Below are positions 10,917 through 24,131 of a DNA stretch of 64,000 nucleotides, piece by piece. Each line of letters opens with the position of its first letter. The first letter of the stretch is position 1. Source of the stretch: Stropharia rugosoannulata (taxonomy: Eukaryota > Basidiomycota > Agaricomycetes > Agaricales > Strophariaceae); contig JANCIK010000010.1 in the NCBI GenBank assembly GCA_028532985.1, positions 2,542,001-2,606,000 on the forward strand, in the 5' to 3' direction. A program made the position numbers and the translations under genes. Under the pieces are notes generated by a model. That model had not been told where the DNA came from. It searched no databases and was given only the letters and a program-made list of their open reading frames with translations.

Positions 10917-12458
10917 ATGGCCTTCTCAAGTTCTTGCAAATTGCAGCACTCTGAGGGCACAAAAAATTCAAAAAGCAGGACCAAGTGGCTCATTCATGTA
11001 CCATGGACAAATGTATTCTGCCAATGGATGTCTTTTGGTCAAACTGAGCAAGATATCTGTGCTTCCATTGCTGGAACCTCTTCTGACCTCTTTAGAATTG
11101 CAGTTACTATTCCATTCAACATCACTACTCTCCAACACAACATCAAATAGGACTAAACAATGTATCGTGCAGTCATGCATAAAGAGCAGGGATAGGCTGA
11201 AAGTTGTGTCTGGGATGCACTACAGTTTGATTGGTGAGGTATGGGCAACCAATCAAAATGTGATCACTGTCTATCTGCCTTTGCTAGGCATCATGGAAGA
11301 AATGCCTTCCAATACTTTGCGAGCTGTGTATTCTGTAGGAGACCAAGTCAAAGTGGTTAATGGTGAACACACAGGCTTTGTAGGTTGGGTTGTTGGCATT
11401 GTAAAGGACCAATTGTTTGTGGTAGACATTCCAGCATCCAAAGAGGTAAATGCAGGCCACTTTTTCATGCTGACACAAGATGCATTACTTATTCAAACTG
11501 CTACTTATGTGTAGATCAAAGTGCTTCAGTCGGATGTTGAGTTCCATAGTGTGGATTACAGCTTGAATTGTCAAACCCAAACTTCCCATCTGAAATGGAG
11601 CAAACTAGGCGAGAGGAATCCCAACAACATTTACAACTCCAAGCATATAGTGGTGATCAGAAACCATGTACTGAAAGGCTACAGAGGTACTATCACATCT
11701 ATGACCCCAGATGGCTATGCATTTGTTGAGCTGGACAGCTGGATCAGAACATCTGTCAAAGTTAATTTACAGGATTTGGCATGAGTTTGTTATCATGTAT
11801 TCAACTCGCATATATTTACATATCTCCAAGGACAACTCATGAGACAGGCAGTTATCAACTTCTGAATGAAAAATATCTAGACATTCAAGTCCCTGCTTTC
11901 AAATCATCAAGTTTGTTGTCATCTTTGCTGCTGCTTGAGCAGATGCCAGGATGGGATCCCTCTGACTTGTTAAACAACCTGAGCCCTGCTTGGAATCCTT
12001 CTTCTCAGACTCTGCCTTGGATCCCTCTGCCTTTGTCTTCTTTGTCACGGTTAGCATCTTCTTTGTCCTCATCCTCACCATGTCCCATTCACTGGCTGGA
12101 TGATCCACGTTTACAAAGTCTCAGGATCAAGTTGCAAGTAAACAATGCTTCAGTTCAGAGTCCATACATTGAATTCCTTGGGCTAGAAAATGACCTGGTC
12201 AAGGTGAGGGATAAAATGGGGCATGTGTTTGTTCCATTAATTTCCGTTACTCCTCTACTGCCAACATTGGAAGGTGATCTTGTTGTACCACTAGTGGGTG
12301 ATATGCAAGGCTATTACTTAAGAGTTGTATGCATCGAAGAAGATGTCTGTATATTACAAAAGCTGGGAGTTAATAGGCCGACCAAGAAGAACCCAGATAT
12401 ATGCCTTGCTATGTCAGACATCACACAGGTGTATCCAATTATTCATCATACTAGATGA
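10917..12458 (+). pseudogene. KOW-motif (SPT5-like) protein, decayed
   Basis: Frames at 10,996-11,514, 11,521-11,784 and 11,781-12,458 together encode several KOW-like beta units, such as GDQVKVVNGEHTGFVGWV and VVIRNHVLKGYRGTITS. KOW folds bind nucleic acid or ribosome/RNA polymerase partners, and SPT5-like KOW proteins are expanded in agaricomycete genomes. A TAG at 11,512 interrupts one continuous frame and a frame change occurs near 11,784, perhaps a missed intron. The last segment has the Trp-Asp-Pro and HWL-type linkers common in this family. The start is uncertain. Just downstream lies the Plavaka pseudogene; co-membership of one element is possible but unproved. Confidence 0.5.
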
Positions 12459-12800
12459 TGGGACTTTTCAGAACATTGGAATTTGGCCTACAGACTGTAA
12501 TTAAATATGTAAATGACTGATCATTTAGCGATACAAGTAGAACCCACCCATTGTATTGCACTAGGTTGCTTTTAACTACAACATATTAAGTTAGCATCCT
12601 AGTTAGAGTGTTATGCATGTGTTATGTACACAAAATCAGTCTATTCATGTCTCTGAGTCAGTTCAGCTAATATCACAGCCACAACAAATTCTTGGTATGA
12701 ATTATACCAACTGTACTGAGCTATTTTCTGTGACTGAGTATTCCTTCTCAAGCATCAGAAGCTTCTTCACCTTCACACACTTTGGCAGATATACTTCTAT

Positions 12801-15800
12801 GTGGACTTGCCTACTATTGTAATGGAGCAACTTTCTTGTGTAACAGGCTGCAACTGCAGATTTGCTTCAAGTCCAGGACTATCTTGCCACAAGAAAAGTT
12901 GCCTGCATGTTCAGCACCTATGCCATGCTGCTAAAGATGTGCACAAGAACAATTCAGATCGCATGTGCAACCTTTTTAGCCAAGTCATAGCATTGGATAG
13001 AAAGCACTGATTACAGGCATGTGCTTCAGAGTGCTTTTTTTTTTCATGTGTGGCACTGTACTGATTGGACACTTACTAGGCAGCTGTTGAATCTACATAT
13101 AAAGCTTACAACAATTCCAGCAACAATGATATTCAGATTGATCTAGTGTTGGAAGATTCACGAATCAAAGTAAATGAATCAATGCTTGTTGATGAAACCC
13201 ATGATACAGAGGCCACAGTCTATGCAGATCATGTTGATGTCATTCCAGCTCCTAGTTTGACATGAGCAGAACAGCCTCAACAGAAATACCAGCTACTGCA
13301 TTGCTTTGAGGACTTTGTTCCAGAACCTACATCACCTGCGGAATATGAGCCTGAGTTAGGCCCTGTCTGATGTGTTGTGTTAATTGTATGGGACCAACTA
13401 GTAATGGGTGCTAATGTCTTCGGTATTTGGAGAGATTACCCTCAAAGACCGACAAGGGATCCCAATGCATCACTGTCCATAGAAGACCTTGCAGCAAACA
13501 CCCCAACTGACTTACCCTTGCACCCCACCTTACCATGGTTATCCACCTTGTCATTGAACTCACCTTTTTGGCCCTTCACAAATGCAACAATATATCATGT
13601 TATGCAATAGTTGAACAATGGTAACACTTCAAAATCCAAAAGTCAAGTGAATAAGCTTGTTGAGAAGGTTATACTTGCACCAGACTTTGAACAACAACAT
13701 TTGATTGGCTTTAATACCCATAGTGAAAATATGTGCCTTGATGACACCCTGGAGAAGTCCTCTTTTCATGAACAGTTCATGCAGAGCAAAGTTGACATAT
13801 TGATCCCATCCGGAGCACACGGAATCCCTCCCAAAATTTTCTCTGTGCCTGGGTTATTCCACCACAAGCTGACCACAGTAATATCCAAAGCTTTTAAGGG
13901 CCCTTTGGCACATTTATTCCATTTCTCTCCCTTCAAATTATATCATACATCCCCCATCACAGAAAAAGTGGAGCATATTTATGGAGAGATCTACAACTCA
14001 GATTCTTTCTTGGATACACATGAAGACATTCAACATCACTCAAAGCTTCCCCTGGACAACTTGGAATGCAAACACAAGAAAGTTGTAGCAGCTTTGATGT
14101 TCTCATCGGACACAACCCATTTTACAAATTTCGGAACTGCAAAGGCCTGGCCAATTTACCTTATGATAGGCAATATGTCTAAGTACACTTGGGCAAAGCC
14201 TAACTCTGGCACTATGCATCACCTGGCCTATATCCCACCAGTAAGTGCTGTATCATATTTTCTACACAGAATAATTAATGGGTCTTGTTTCAGTTGCCAG
14301 ATTCCTTTCAAGATTTTGTTTCAATGTTTCATTCCAAGTGGCAGACTCAAAAACAAACTATTATGGCACATTGCCAACAAGAGCTCATGCAGGTAGTCTG
14401 GAATTTGATCTTAGATGATGATTTCATTCATGCATTTACATATGGGATGGTCATTACATGTATAGATGGAATTGAGTGCAGAGTTTATCCAAGAATATTC
14501 ACTTACTCTGCTGACTATCCTGAAAAGTTGGTGACATGTTGTTTTTCACATATATAGCTAACATCTAATTTGTCATTTTAGAGTTCTTTTGGCTACCATT
14601 CAAGATAACAGGCTCTTCCCTTGCCCGTGATGTCTAATACCCAAGACATCTCTACATAACCTTGGGTGTCCTAATGACACTGCTATTTGCGAGCCCTGCA
14701 TTTGTATTCCTTCAACTAATGTTGTCAAACAAGCACAGAGGCATATTTATAAAGGTGCCAAAGCAATTAACAGCAAAGCTGTGAAGGTGTTACTCAAAAA
14801 CATTTCTGGTGTCTCAACAGTGGTAAGACTTTTAAACTATCCCCATATTGTTCTATTGATGTTGTTGTAGAATGCTTTTGTGGCCTGATTGGGACCTGAC
14901 TTCAACCTGTTGAAAATGTTGACTGTGGATCTATTACATGAGTTTGAACTTGGTATTTGGAAAGGGCTATTTATACATCTCATTTGTTTACTTTATGCTG
15001 CCAGGAAAGGCACAGAAACTCTAGTCAGCACTCTTGATTCAAGGTATACTTATGTATCTATTTTCTGCTTTTTAAGAAAACAATTTGATGCACCATCTTT
15101 TGTAGATATCGTCAAATATCAACTTTTGGCTCTGGGACAATACAAACTTTTACAGAAAATTCTTCAGAAATGAAAAAATTGGCTGCACATGATTTTGAAG
15201 ATTTATTACAGGTTTGAGGACTTCCAGATCATTAGTATTTTCTGGGTCTTGGCTCATATATTTCATTTCACAGTGTGCAATCCCTGCATTTGATAGCCTC
15301 CTTCCTGATAACTGGTCACTCCGAGAACCCTGTGTCTCAGGTTGCTACCAATGGTCAAAACTCGGAAGATAATGTGGAGCCAACTGCTAGCTTGTATGGT
15401 AGGTGTCGGGTTATCAAAAGCATGCTTTCACTCACAACAGACTTTAGTGATGCCTGTTTGCTCATCTAAAGAACAACAAGCAAAAACACTTAATATGTTG
15501 ACAGTTAAGTTCCATTTCCATGGAGACTATGTCCGACATATTTGTCTGTGGGGAACCACAGATTCTTATTCAACCCAGCTGGTAAGATTTATTTCTCTTG
15601 CAGCAATACCCCATCCACTTAACGAATGCAGGGTGAGGTAGCCCACCATGTAGTGAAGAGGCTATATGGCCTTTCAAATAAGTGAAACACTATCCAGCAG
15701 ATTGGCAACAAATATTGCTGCATACAAGCTCTGCTACCAACAGAACATCAAGAGATTGAAAATGCTACTCAAGCTTCCATCAAAGACCATTATCACATAT

Positions 15801-16814
15801 CAAATTCTTGTAATGCTCCCATAAACCTATATGATTTTGTCCTTAAAAATCTAGGTGATCCTTCAAAAAAGGTGAGTATATATATCATGGTACTTACTAT
15901 ATTCACTAATCGGTCATGTTGTAGAACTTCATATCTTTGTTAAAAGATCACTTACTAGGACAAATTCTTGGGAATGATGGAGATATAGAGAAGCAGTTTT
16001 CTCTGCAGGATCATCTTACCATTCAAATTAAGAACAAGACAATATATCGTGTATGCACTGCACGAATTAATTACACCACATATAATATAAGAAGAGATTA
16101 TGATATGATTAATCCCTGAACTCACCCCTTCATCATGCTTGTGTCACAGTATGCTGCTGTCTTAGGAATATTTCATGCAGATGTCTAGCATGTTGGTAAA
16201 GACTCCCTTGATTACCATGTCTGTTGAATGGAATTTCTCTGGGTAAGATGGTTTGGCACAATTCCTGATGAAGCCTTTGGAAGATAGCAAGGACTTTTGC
16301 CAAAAATTGGTTTTGTTCTGAGCTCCGACAAAAATGTGTTTGGTTTTTTGGACCCTTCACTTGTGTTGCAAGGGTGTCATCTCATACTGGCATTTGAAGA
16401 CGGAAGAACTACTGAACTGCTTTCCACCACCTTGGGCAGTATCACTGAAGCTAGGCAGCCTGACAAACAAGATGACTGGAAGACTTATTATGTTGGAATG
16501 TAGGGCTACCCTCTGATCAGATAAGCTTACTAACTTATAAGCTTCTCAGATTCATTGACTGTGATATGTTTATGCAGTACTTAGGCCATGGAATTGGTCA
16601 CCAGGGCCAAATTAATGTAAATTGCTATAAGGAAGGCAATGACAGCCACTCCGGAAAGGATGACTCTGCATCAGAAAATTCACAGAGCTTGCAGCCACAA
16701 CATACTCTACTATCTCTGAACAATATCAATGAAGAAGACCTTGATAATTACCAAGATGTGTCAGATTCTGACCCCCAATCAGATGGTGAATTAGATTTTG
16801 ACGTGGATTTGTAG
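12801..16814 (+). pseudogene. Plavaka-family transposase, copy 1, decayed
   Basis: Plavaka is an agaricomycete DNA transposase family related to CACTA/EnSpm. The N-terminus has a degenerate C2H2-like finger (12,825-12,905, CRFASSPGLSCHKKSC). The core follows in several exons: VPGLFHHKL, the Asp context ALMFSSDTTHFTNFGTAKAW, the FTYSADYPEK block, VDLLHEFELGIWKGLF, and the C-terminal FLWVRWFG, LPKIGFV, GCHLILAF and QYLGHGIGH blocks. It ends in an acidic tail at 16,814. Introns with GT-AG ends are visible near 14,240-14,292 and 14,820-14,871. In-frame stops at 13,608 (TAG), 14,628 (TGA) and 14,886 (TGA) fall where Gln or Arg is expected. Exon boundaries between 15,050 and 16,560 are uncertain. 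Confidence 0.85.
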
Positions 16815-17209
16815 TATTGACAACAGATACAACTATGGTGCTCAATCTATATCAATGCTGCAAGCACAGTTGGTACAATTTATCATCTATGCAAGTCTGA
16901 CTTAGCATATTTTTCTCTATTTTACTCAGGATGTTTTATTTTCTCAGACTTTGCATAGATTAAGATTAGCAGCAGCTGCCATTAGTGTAAGTGAAGATCA
17001 GCCTTCTGATTAAATCAAATTGCTCAAGGACCTTTAAGGACTACTACTAATATTAGGGCCTGGGTTCAGAACCCCAATGGTCTACTACTACATGGTTCTC
17101 CAGGGTTTTCTACTACATACTATCAGAACCCACACTTTAAAGTTGTTACAGCAGTCTTAGGAGATTTTTGGCATAGTACTGCTGACTGTGATGCAGACCT
17201 AGTCAGACC

Positions 17210-18363
17210 ATGACTCCACCATTATCCACACACTTTGCACCCTTTCATACCCCAGCAAAGCTGCCAACTGTATGTGCTGCCAGAACCTTGGCAGAATCCA
17301 TGATGTCCTGCACATTTTTGTCACGCAGAGATACTGCATCATATCGCCTCGATGTTCAAATGAGATCACAGACTAACCCTGAACCTTCAGGCCTCATAAC
17401 AGTAAGTTTCAAACATAATTGTGCCATGTACATGCACCTCACATTATCATGTTCACTGCAGCATTTGCTGCAGTGAATGTAATCATTCCCATTTCATGGA
17501 GTCACCACATCTGTATATTTTTAGCAGCTTAAACATGGCTTTTGCCATTGCTTGTAGGAAGATTCTCTCCTTACTCCCTCCCACTACACCAATCAAGCAT
17601 CTCCCATGGATTGCATTTATCAGGCAAACCAGGCAACTGCAGCAGAGTTTTCTGTGCATTGTCTGAGTTTCCAAGCTGGGGGCCACAGGTCCACTGCAGC
17701 TCAAATGGTCTCGGCTGACTCTGGAGAGTCGTCAGACTCTATATTTGAAGTGGCAGTCGGGGACAATTGCTACAATTTGAATGATGGTGATAGTCCTTAT
17801 GACAAAGTTGCCCTTAGTCATACCTAGCATCAGACCCCAGAAATATCAGTCCTCTTCTCTGCAGCTATCTTGCTGCCCTTCGACTCCAGTTCCGAGTTGC
17901 CAACTGGCATCCAGCACTGCATCACATAGTTGGCAAGAGCCACCCCCAGTTCCACCAGTAAGCCCATATTATTCTATGAGCCACCAGCATCCTTCACACA
18001 TGCAAGCATTGAGTGCCATGGGAATACAACAAGGCCCTTACAGTTATCAGAATTATCATGACAGTCCTGGTCAAGGTTTCATGACATCACCTCCCCGGAG
18101 TCCCTACAGGCATGGTTCCAACCTGCATCGGCTATCGCCTCTCAGCCCACACAACTACTCTCAACCCTTGCCACTATCTGCAAATCCACCCTTACACTTG
18201 CTTCCTGTATTAGCACAGCAGCACCTAATGTCGCCCTACTACCAGCAAGTTCCAATTCAGCAGGCTCATAGGAACCACATACCAAGCATGTTTTTTTTTT
18301 TTACAAGTAAATACATCTATTCGACAACTGACCAGATTGTCAATGCAGGCACTTCAAACTTGC
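17210..18363 (+). pseudogene. 5' part of an interrupted proline/glutamine-rich gene
   Basis: An ATG at 17,210 starts a frame (to about 17,402) with a plausible GTAAGT donor. Later frames at about 17,560-17,826 and 17,830-18,363 look like further exons. The last is rich in Pro, Ser, Gln, His and Tyr (low-complexity tracts such as PPVPPVSPYYSMSHQHPSHM). It is cut at 18,364 by a Gypsy LTR, and a Ser/Pro-rich frame resumes after the LTR at 19,578. No known domain. It follows the Plavaka pseudogene directly and may be an accessory ORF of that element. Confidence 0.45.
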
Positions 18364-19577
18364 TGAGAGGTCTACTGTGTAGCTAGACTCGAAATTGCGA
18401 AACACAACACACACACACACCCAGCGGAGCGAGATCCTATCCCTTAGATCGAGCGAACACCCTCAACTAAATGGCTAGTATACTCTATGCTCTGCTCTGG
18501 TTCCCGGTCTGGGCATGCGATGCGCACACCTCGTGTCCTCTAGTCTTTGTAATAGCAAGTAGTGCCTGCAAGTTCGTTTGTAAGGAGGGGTTTAATTCTA
18601 GTAAATCTCAGATAGAGCCCGGTTGCTAGTGGCGTGTGCTAGGCAAAATGATAAATGAAATAAGTTGTTTTTAGCGAACAGCTTCGCTGCACGCACTTCT
18701 GGGTCCGGTGACCTTGTGCGATGCGCGGACTCTCCAAAGTCCAACAATCCAAGACTCTCCAAAGTCTTTCACCCGGCAGTGCAGTCTCACAGTCTAAACA
18801 CTACAGTGCAAGTTTCTGTACACAGTTGTACTGACTCCTCACTGAGCTCTCCAAATGACCCGGTGGCCAGAAGCTATCCAAAACTCCTATGATTCACAAA
18901 TACTTCACAGTTAAAACCCTAACAAAAGCTAAACACAGCCTGCTGACGGCCTGGGACAGAACCCAGCACACAGATCTAGTGGGTAGACAATTGCTTAAAT
19001 TACTATAGACAAGGATACAGGTTTATATGCGATGTATGCATGTGTACTAATGATAAGGTAAAGTAAATACTAGCAACATGCGACCAAAGGTCTGTGCATT
19101 GCATCCGGGCTTCCCTCTAGTATCCTGGTCCCTTGGCATTCACTGTGCACACATTATTTGTTCCCTTGGGCTTTCATGCATCTTTTGATGCGTGCTGCCA
19201 CAGTCACATGATGTGTGGACTTAGGCAAATTCTGCCTTTGCAATGCATGCATATGAGGTGCACACACAGCCCTTCACACCGCCTTTGGTACCTGCTCAGC
19301 TGTACTCACACTGCACTTTGCTGGTGCTTAACTGTTCTATGCACACCGGATTGCTTGCAGAGACAGCCAAACTATGCACTTTCGACTGTACAGTTCGCTG
19401 ACCAATGCTTCCCGCGATATGGTGTGTGCAGGCGCTTATAGGCATGATGTTCGCGTGCTGATAGCTATAGACTATGAGTCAGGCCCAACTCTAGTCTCTC
19501 TGTGTTTCCCGTGTGCAGCTATCCCACTAACAGACCTTCTGACCGTTTACACCCGTAGCCAAAAAGCAGCCCTGTCA
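18364..19577 (-). mobile_element. Solo LTR of the Gypsy family (older copy)
   Basis: The 1.2-kb segment has TG...CA ends: on the minus strand it starts TGACAGGGCTGC at 19,577 and ends CTCTCA at 18,364. It is colinear with the LTR at 61,272-62,653 but has lost many CpG sites (CCCGCTGAGC there, TCACTGAGC here). It is much closer to the copy at 63,083-64,000. No internal retroelement sequence adjoins it. Flanking TTGC and TCGC could be a decayed 4-bp target duplication, which I cannot confirm. Confidence 0.85.
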
Positions 19578-20427
19578 TCGCCTGCATCACATTCTTCATC
19601 TCCTCAACCTGCTTCGTCTCAACATGGCTCTCCTCGAAGTAATCTTGTTGGCTCGAATTATGGCTCCTCTCCTAAAACACATCAAGACCAGCCAAAACAC
19701 ACAGATGCTCTCTAGCTGTCAGGCTGAGCTTGGAAGGTCAAAACGGGCTCAAGAGAAGTCAGATAAACTCCTCAACGAAGTATCTGTGTCTCTAAAACAA
19801 TCTCAAAAGGACCATGCCCAAGATGAGAAGGACTGTGCCCAAGCTGAGAAGGACTGCACCCAAGTAGTAGCATCCTGCGCACAAGCAGAAGCATCTTGCA
19901 CGAAAGCAGAAGAGGATCATGACAAGGCAATCACAGCCCTTCAACAATCCTTGAATACCATTTCAGAGACTAAAGCTGCCCTCAAGAAGACAGAGGCAGC
20001 CCTTGCTGAATGTAAGGTCGGTCGTTCCCATACTGTTAAATCCCTCCAGTTGCAAATCAACTCCATCAACAAGGCTAATGAGAATAGGGACAAGAGTCTT
20101 GAGATAATCAAAGAACTTGTTTTAGTAGTATGTATACATGTTTTTTAAAGCATTGGGTTACTCATGTACTCTAGAACCCTTGGTGCCTCCCAAGACTTTA
20201 TGCCCATGCAATGATAGATTGGGGCTGCCAAACAACTTGTCACTACATTGGAAAACCAGCCAAAAGTACCAAATCAGAAAATGATACCAAACCTACCCAA
20301 GGAATTAAGAAAGGCAGGAACATGAAACACTTTGACTTAGGCACTGAGTGGGGTATGAAGGCATGGTTGAATGCAGTATTAGCACCCTCTGAAGATGAAA
20401 TACAGGCCATCAAGAAGAGATTAGGCA
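19578..20427 (+). pseudogene. Middle part of the interrupted gene: coiled-coil region
   Basis: After the LTR, a Ser/Pro-rich stretch shifts into a long charged helix region at about 19,720-20,070 with short repeats (DCAQAEKDCTQ, SCAQAEASCTKAEEDHDK) and heptad-like Leu/Ile spacing. A probable intron begins after 20,128 (GTATGT). The next exon (20,211 onward) is cut at 20,428 by an AT-rich element within IQAIKKRLG. The apparent continuation lies at 33,638-34,028. Function unknown; the helix suggests oligomerisation. Confidence 0.5.
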
Positions 20428-21142
20428 TCAGGAAAACCACTTTTTGGAAAAGAGACTTTTTGAGACATCTATGTGTCTCTTGGGAAATTTAGTGTCTTTT
20501 TGAGACATCAATATGTCTTTTCATGAATTTTATATCTTTTTTATACTTTTAAAGGTCTCCTAGAGACTTTAGGGAAATATGGAATTCTTCCAATGTCTTT
20601 TTAGGTCTTTTTATGTCTTTTAAAGTCTTTCAAATTTTCTAAGTATTTAAATGTATTGATGTAATTGTATAAATCTTTTTATGTCTCTGAAAGATTTTAA
20701 AAATGTCTCATCAAGTGTATTAAAAGGCTACAAAAAGACTCAAAAAGACATTTAAAGACATAAAAACCTGGAAAAAAATTGACTTATGAATAGCTATTGT
20801 CAACTATTACTTGTAATCTAAATTGTAGGTCTTATATAAAATACATCTAAACATGACTAAATTCAATGACTTGTGATGTAACAAATTAATGTAGTCAAGT
20901 GTATTACCATCATATTTGACCTGCAGTTAAACTATATACACAGGTACATGGTGTAGGGGAAAGTATGCTGGTTTTAAGTCATGCATGAAGCTGTTGGTTC
21001 AATTCCTGGCAAATGCAAATTATTTCCACAATGCAAGTTCCCCTTCCTATTGTACCCAAGTTAATGTGATGGTTTATTTGCCATTGTATGTTTATGTAAG
21101 ATGCTGACTAATATAATTACTTTGTGACAAATCTTAAGTACA
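20425..21142 (+). mobile_element. AT-rich motif-repeat element, copy 3, left part
   Basis: Begins CATCAGGAAAACCAC and is colinear with copy 2 (7894-8609) down to CTTAAGTACA. It contains the tRNA-like segment with GGTTCAATTCC near 20,994. It is interrupted at 21,142/21,143 by the Helitron-like element; the remainder is at 33,319-33,637. Confidence 0.85.
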
Positions 21143-21153
21143 CTAGCAAGTGA

Positions 21154-21171
21154 CCTGTGCCAAGGCATGGG
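21154..21171 (-). other. Helitron 3' hairpin
   Basis: CCTGTGCC and GGCATGGG flank a 2-nt AA loop, 8 bp from the terminal CTAG on the minus strand. Two mismatched pairs would be perfect G-C/C-G pairs if two CpA/TpG sites were restored to CpG, so the stem appears to have decayed by deamination. Confidence 0.7.
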
Positions 21172-22368
21172 CTTGTATGTTAACAATTGTAGGTATTAAT
21201 TTGTTTGCATTGCATCCAAAAGATCAGTGGGGTTTCTATTTGCACAATCAATACTACGATGAAGAAATATATAGTAAATACTGATTACTGACAATAGTAA
21301 ACTAAGCATTTTGAAGAACATACCTGGATTTTGCTGGTCATGATGTTGTGTACGTGAATTCACTGTCGACAAAGTGACATCTTGCAAAATGGGTCCAGTT
21401 GAAATATGCCTAATACAAATAATATGCCTGGCAATGCCAGTTTGATAAAACAAAAGAGGTCAAGGCTCACCTATCTGGTCTGTTTGTGTGGATATTATCT
21501 GCAGCAGCAATATTATTTTCGGCATTGGAATGTCTCCAAGGACAACATTAATGCAGACTTGTAGGAGTTTGTAGGCAGAAAGCACATTCATCATTTCGTA
21601 GGACTTGTCACTTCCATTCTACTTCTCCACTGGAAGACATAGTAACTGGTGAGCCAATACAACTGCAGAGTATACACTATGAATTAGTGTACTTACTATC
21701 CACCTTCGAGAACATTCAATAGGGCTGTAAGATCAAGGCCATCATTGCCAAGGTCGTCACAGACCACAACAGCAACTAAGTATGAACTTGATAGCAGCCA
21801 GTGCTAACAGTGCTCCCAGGCCTTGGAGACAAAGATTGGTATTCATGGGTGTAGTACTACATAATGTGAATCATGTGCAGAAAGGAAATAATGATGCATA
21901 CATTGTCATTTCCTCAGAATCCCGAGGATTCTGTCAGCTGGTAACTCATTGACTACATCAGCATACATCTGGAAAAACCTGATTTTTCAATTAGTGTAAA
22001 TTAACAGGACTTAGTTTTGTGCAAGTTTGAATTAGCCCCGGTGATAAATGACCAACATTATTGGCCATTATCTATTGGTTATTTCATACTAATTGACATA
22101 CAATACTCTCAATAAATACTCTGACTACTACCCTGTAAGTAATAAAAATTGTATTTAGCATTATTCCATGATAAAGACATTGCACCAGATGTACACAAGC
22201 ATGATCACCTTAGTCTACTACTTGTGCAATATTCATGATAAATATAGACAATTACATAACACAAGTGTCACTCAGGCTATATCCATCCAATCTTCATTCA
22301 ATAGAAGAATAATAACAATGTCAGATAAATAAAATTCACATATACTGATTACTATATAACTTGTACAT
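21172..22368. other. Helitron 3' region without recognised gene
   Basis: AT-rich sequence with only short unsupported frames on both strands. No family match and no clear repeat structure. Confidence 0.5.
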
Positions 22369-23114
22369 TTAAACTGATTCTAGGAGCTTTTGAACATCAT
22401 TTGTAAGTCTGCAAACATCATCCAACACCTGGCAATATTTAGCAGACTGCGCATCAAGTTCTTTCACCTTAACACAAAGTAAAGTTAGTTCTTCCTGCTC
22501 TGACAGTGACACCACATTCTCCTTGTCTGAGTGAACAGGCTTGTACTGCTTTTCAAGGCTAAGGCAGCGCTGATCATGAATGCAATCATACATTGCATGG
22601 AAATCCCACTCTTCATCCGATGATTGGTCTTCCAAAATCCAATCCGACTCACTACCTTTGTCTGAACCCTTGCCCGCCTGTGTCGCAGTTTCGATCCCTT
22701 TGCCATCCTCTCCTTCATTCTCTGGGTACAGGACACGCTTGTCCAACCAGTCCGGCATCCCAGGTGAAAGGAAATAAACAGTAGGCTTTGGCCTTGGACC
22801 AATGTAGCGACGTTGAATGCAAGTAGCTGCACTGCTGTGGCTCTGAATACTGTAGCTCAGTGAGTACCTGAAAGACACAGCTGGGCTAGTTGAAGAACTC
22901 AGTAACTGCTCAACAAGGTACCTAGACTGCACACATACCTAGACTCCGATGATTGATCCTCACTCAATGCTGCTGCCAAGCCATGTGATTTAGACACATC
23001 AGGCTGATCCCCTTCCTCCCTCATATCTCCCTGCTGGTCTTGCAAGGTTGGTGTAACTGGGGCAGCTGGTGTTTGGCCACTGGTAGCCCCTGCAAAAGTC
23101 AATCTAGTGACCAA
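22369..23114 (-). CDS. Coiled-coil accessory ORF A
   Basis: Two or more minus-strand exons (frames 22,899-23,114 and 22,369-22,932). The protein has a Gln/Pro/Asp-rich N-part, an acidic middle (SDWILEDQSSDEEWDF) and a C-terminal heptad region of about 50 residues ending QKLLESV. No known domain. Similar layouts (low-complexity N-part, C-terminal coil) occur in the ORFs at 24,132 and 25,040, suggesting a repeated accessory gene type in this Helitron. Splice sites near 22,870-22,910 are inferred from GT-AG signals, and the start is uncertain. Confidence 0.45.
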
Positions 23115-23484
23115 TAGAATGTGTTATGTTAGCACTGAAGACTTGACATAAGACCACAAAAAGACTCACTTCGGAATAGGCAGGTCCTTGACGTTCTTTG
23201 ATTGAACACTACAACCACCTTGTTCATTGTGGTTGGTGTGGCTGCGCTTAGGAGCTGCCGGTGTGTACCGGCTCTGGCAAGGGCTAGAGGAAAGGCAACA
23301 CTTGTTAACCATTATGCAGATGTTGATGGCCAGTGGAATGTGTTGGACTCACCAATGCCACTTTCAAGAGAGACACAGTGGTGCTCGGCACTCCAATGTG
23401 TTTCAGTGTGATGCAATTTCAGTTCACCAGGACCATCTGAAATCTGTCCCTGCTTATACTCATAGCCAAACCGCAATCAGTCTC

Positions 23485-24083
23485 CTCACAGAATGACAAG
23501 CAATAAGAAGTCTGGCTGTAAACAGAACAATGCTCGTGTTGTAATCAGGACAACTGCCAGGCGTACATCCAGTACAAGAGCTTTGACTGCTCAAACCAGG
23601 TGAGCAACAATACCTGCTTTTTCCAGCCACATTGGTGACATAATGTTTAAGCATACACACAGCCATGCCAGGTGCAAATCCAGGAGAAGGACAGTTGATT
23701 CAAGAAGGCAGCGAGTGGCCTGCAGGCAGGGGCATCATGGACTCCAACGACGATTCGAGTTTGTCGAGCAATCCCAACATCCACGGCCATGATGAGGCAT
23801 TTTCGGTGGACGCCGCTGATGAATATGCGGCCGCTATTCCGATGTTCAATGATGCTCAAGCTGTCTTTTGCTGACTTCAAAGGAAACATGCTTCAGAGCT
23901 TTGAGAGTTCTCCTGTCTGAAGGAGTCTATTCAACAGAGACAGGAAGTGTTAGACATAGACCATGCAGAACTGGAGACACTACACCAGAAGGTCCAGGAA
24001 ACTGGTTTGGATCTGTTCAACATGCAGTGCAGTCTTTCTCTTTTTTTGGGATTGCACAGCAAACAAGGCGAGTAGTGAAGTGA
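23485..24083 (+). pseudogene. Coiled-coil accessory ORF B, broken by two TGA codons
   Basis: A plus-strand frame from 23,665 has an Asp/Ser-rich part (IMDSNDDSSLSSN). After TGA at 23,872 it continues in the same frame as a coiled coil with the local sequence ESIQQRQEVLDIDHAELETL. A second in-frame TGA lies near 23,908. The layout resembles the minus-strand coiled-coil ORFs beside it. Upstream exons in 23,200-23,660 are possible but unresolved. Confidence 0.4.
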
Positions 24084-24131
24084 GAGTTTAGTACTATTGT
24101 AAATGTTAGTAGCCAATGTTACATCCATATG

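Noticed and set aside
18361..19580. Clean 5-bp target duplication around the solo LTR
   Set aside because: Flanks are CTTGC and TCGCC; at best a decayed 4-bp match, so not claimed.
22485..22832. Alternative minus-strand frame overlapping coiled-coil ORF A
   Set aside because: The competing frame has the heptad pattern and acidic region shared with neighbouring ORFs; this one has no coherent features.
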